From: Acidobacteriota bacterium
Lineage (GTDB): Bacteria; Acidobacteriota; Terriglobia; 2-12-FULL-54-10
Direction of reading: 5' to 3'
Assembly: GCA_016191085.1 (NCBI GenBank)
Contig: JACPPJ010000014.1
Location: 24,942-88,941, forward strand
Length of the DNA: 64,000 nucleotides
Under the pieces are notes generated by a model. That model saw only the letters and a list, made by a program, of their open reading frames with translations, was not told where the DNA came from and searched no databases. How positions within the stretch are numbered: the first letter of the stretch is position 1; the number at the start of each line of letters is the position of its first letter. The position numbers and the translations under genes were made by a program. This document shows positions 63,455 through 64,000 of the stretch, piece by piece.

Positions 63455-63789
63455 TGAGCCAAAAGTTTAATATGTTTCTTGCGAAAGATGTCTTCAATGA
63501 GCGGATCTTTCCGAGAACGCCGCTCTTTTAGTTCTTTTGAAGAGAGTGACGTGTAACTGATCTCCCGCCCGAGCCGCCGTTCAAGTTTCCTAATCGCCTC
63601 CTCCAGGCCTTCCGCATGGGGTTCGCCAATGATGAGCACGTCTATATCACTTGAGGCGTCCTGTTGATCCTGGGCAAACGAACCATACAGAATGGCCTCT
63701 TGCACACCCGCGACTTTTTTTATCGCATCCCGAAGCTGGCCGACAACGCCCGTCGTCTTGAAGATAAGCTGCCGGAGTTCCTTATACAA
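63451..63789 (-). pseudogene. MNT-type nucleotidyltransferase antitoxin, N-terminally truncated
   Basis: 112 residues from a TTG at 63789. The catalytic motif GSFAQDQQDASSDIDVLIIGEP has the G-S...D-x-D signature of minimal nucleotidyltransferases, which adenylylate HEPN toxins. The frame is open upstream to a TAG at 63856-63858. That stretch reads QGLFHSEVRGRQKYFTINRDHA, which looks like the wing of a winged-HTH domain found fused to such nucleotidyltransferases. The rest of the HTH is missing, so the gene appears broken near 63858. The nucleotidyltransferase part itself is intact. Confidence 0.65.
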
Positions 63790-63936
63790 GGCATGGTCCC
63801 GGTTGATGGTAAAGTATTTTTGCCTGCCGCGGACTTCTGAATGAAAAAGGCCTTGCTAACCTGCCCCCGTTGTTTCTACCAGTCATAACTAGAGGATTCC
63901 GGTCATTGTACACCTGTGTTTAGCGGGGATGGGAGC

Positions 63937-63975
63937 GCGAGGGAAGGGGATGGCGTTTGAATCCCCTTTCCTCGC
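63937..63975. repeat. 15-bp inverted repeat near the right edge
   Basis: GCGAGGGAAGGGGAT (63937-63951) and ATCCCCTTTCCTCGC (63961-63975), 14 of 15 paired, with a 9-nt loop. It lies outside the truncated MNT gene and could be an element end or a terminator of a gene beyond the window. Bases 63859-64000 hold no supported gene. Confidence 0.6.
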
Positions 63976-64000
63976 TCATCCACATATAGTTCTGATCCGC

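Overview
The window reads as a chromosomal segment of an Acidobacteriota bacterium, probably Terriglobia. The main pointers are a very large Oar-type TonB-dependent receptor with an N-terminal carboxypeptidase-regulatory-like domain, GC-rich codon use, a long Lhr helicase, many hybrid two-component proteins, and scattered families of palindromic intergenic repeats. The taxonomic call is inference from gene style; there is no rRNA to settle it.

Layout, left to right. 0-4 kb: a FecR-like secreted protein, then a leftward toxin-antitoxin-like operon (frameshifted toxin, intact XRE antitoxin, DUF3467 protein) with two 16-bp palindromic operators, tRNA-Tyr, and a truncated IS1-family transposase whose 3' end is a 72-bp copy of part of the antitoxin gene. 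4-9.9 kb: thiosulfate sulfurtransferase, a NarL-type two-component pair, and an HtrA/Deg protease followed by a peptidoglycan-binding protein. 9.9-15 kb: aldehyde dehydrogenase, amino-acid permease and CstA. 15-23.8 kb: bacterioferritin, the Oar-like receptor, a secreted alpha/beta hydrolase, a methyltransferase and two small exported proteins. 23.8-29.2 kb: a YbhGFSR-like ABC-2 export operon (HlyD, double ATPase, two permeases). 29-40.5 kb: DUF2007 and DUF2231 proteins, Lhr, arginase, D-Ala-D-Ala ligase, a YfhO-like membrane protein and a family 2 glycosyltransferase. 40.6-48.2 kb: methyltransferase with coiled coil, an internally deleted TMTC-like protein, and an overlapping signalling operon (HD-GYP, hybrid kinase, CheY-like). 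48.6-52.5 kb: der GTPase with a small partner, then a compact locus of an excisionase-like HTH protein and a Mu Gam-like protein divergent from a LexA/CI-like S24 repressor, with two palindromic operators between them. 52.5-60.6 kb: HpaB-family flavoprotein, two tiny helical proteins, a PfkB kinase/MTA phosphorylase pair, MeaB with methylmalonyl-CoA epimerase, acyl-CoA dehydrogenase, and an ECF sigma factor with its membrane partner. 60.8-64 kb: a SPL-type radical SAM protein, then a decayed mobile region: a frameshifted and truncated tyrosine integrase joined to an oppositely oriented integrase fragment, and a damaged MNT/HEPN pair.

The most interesting parts are the Gam/S24 locus, which looks like a damage-inducible DNA-end-binding module without other phage genes; the two toxin-antitoxin loci, in both of which the toxin and not the antitoxin is frameshifted; the antitoxin fragment fused to the broken IS1; and a palindromic repeat element sitting in frame inside lhr. 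Most other genes are ordinary housekeeping, transport and signalling functions.
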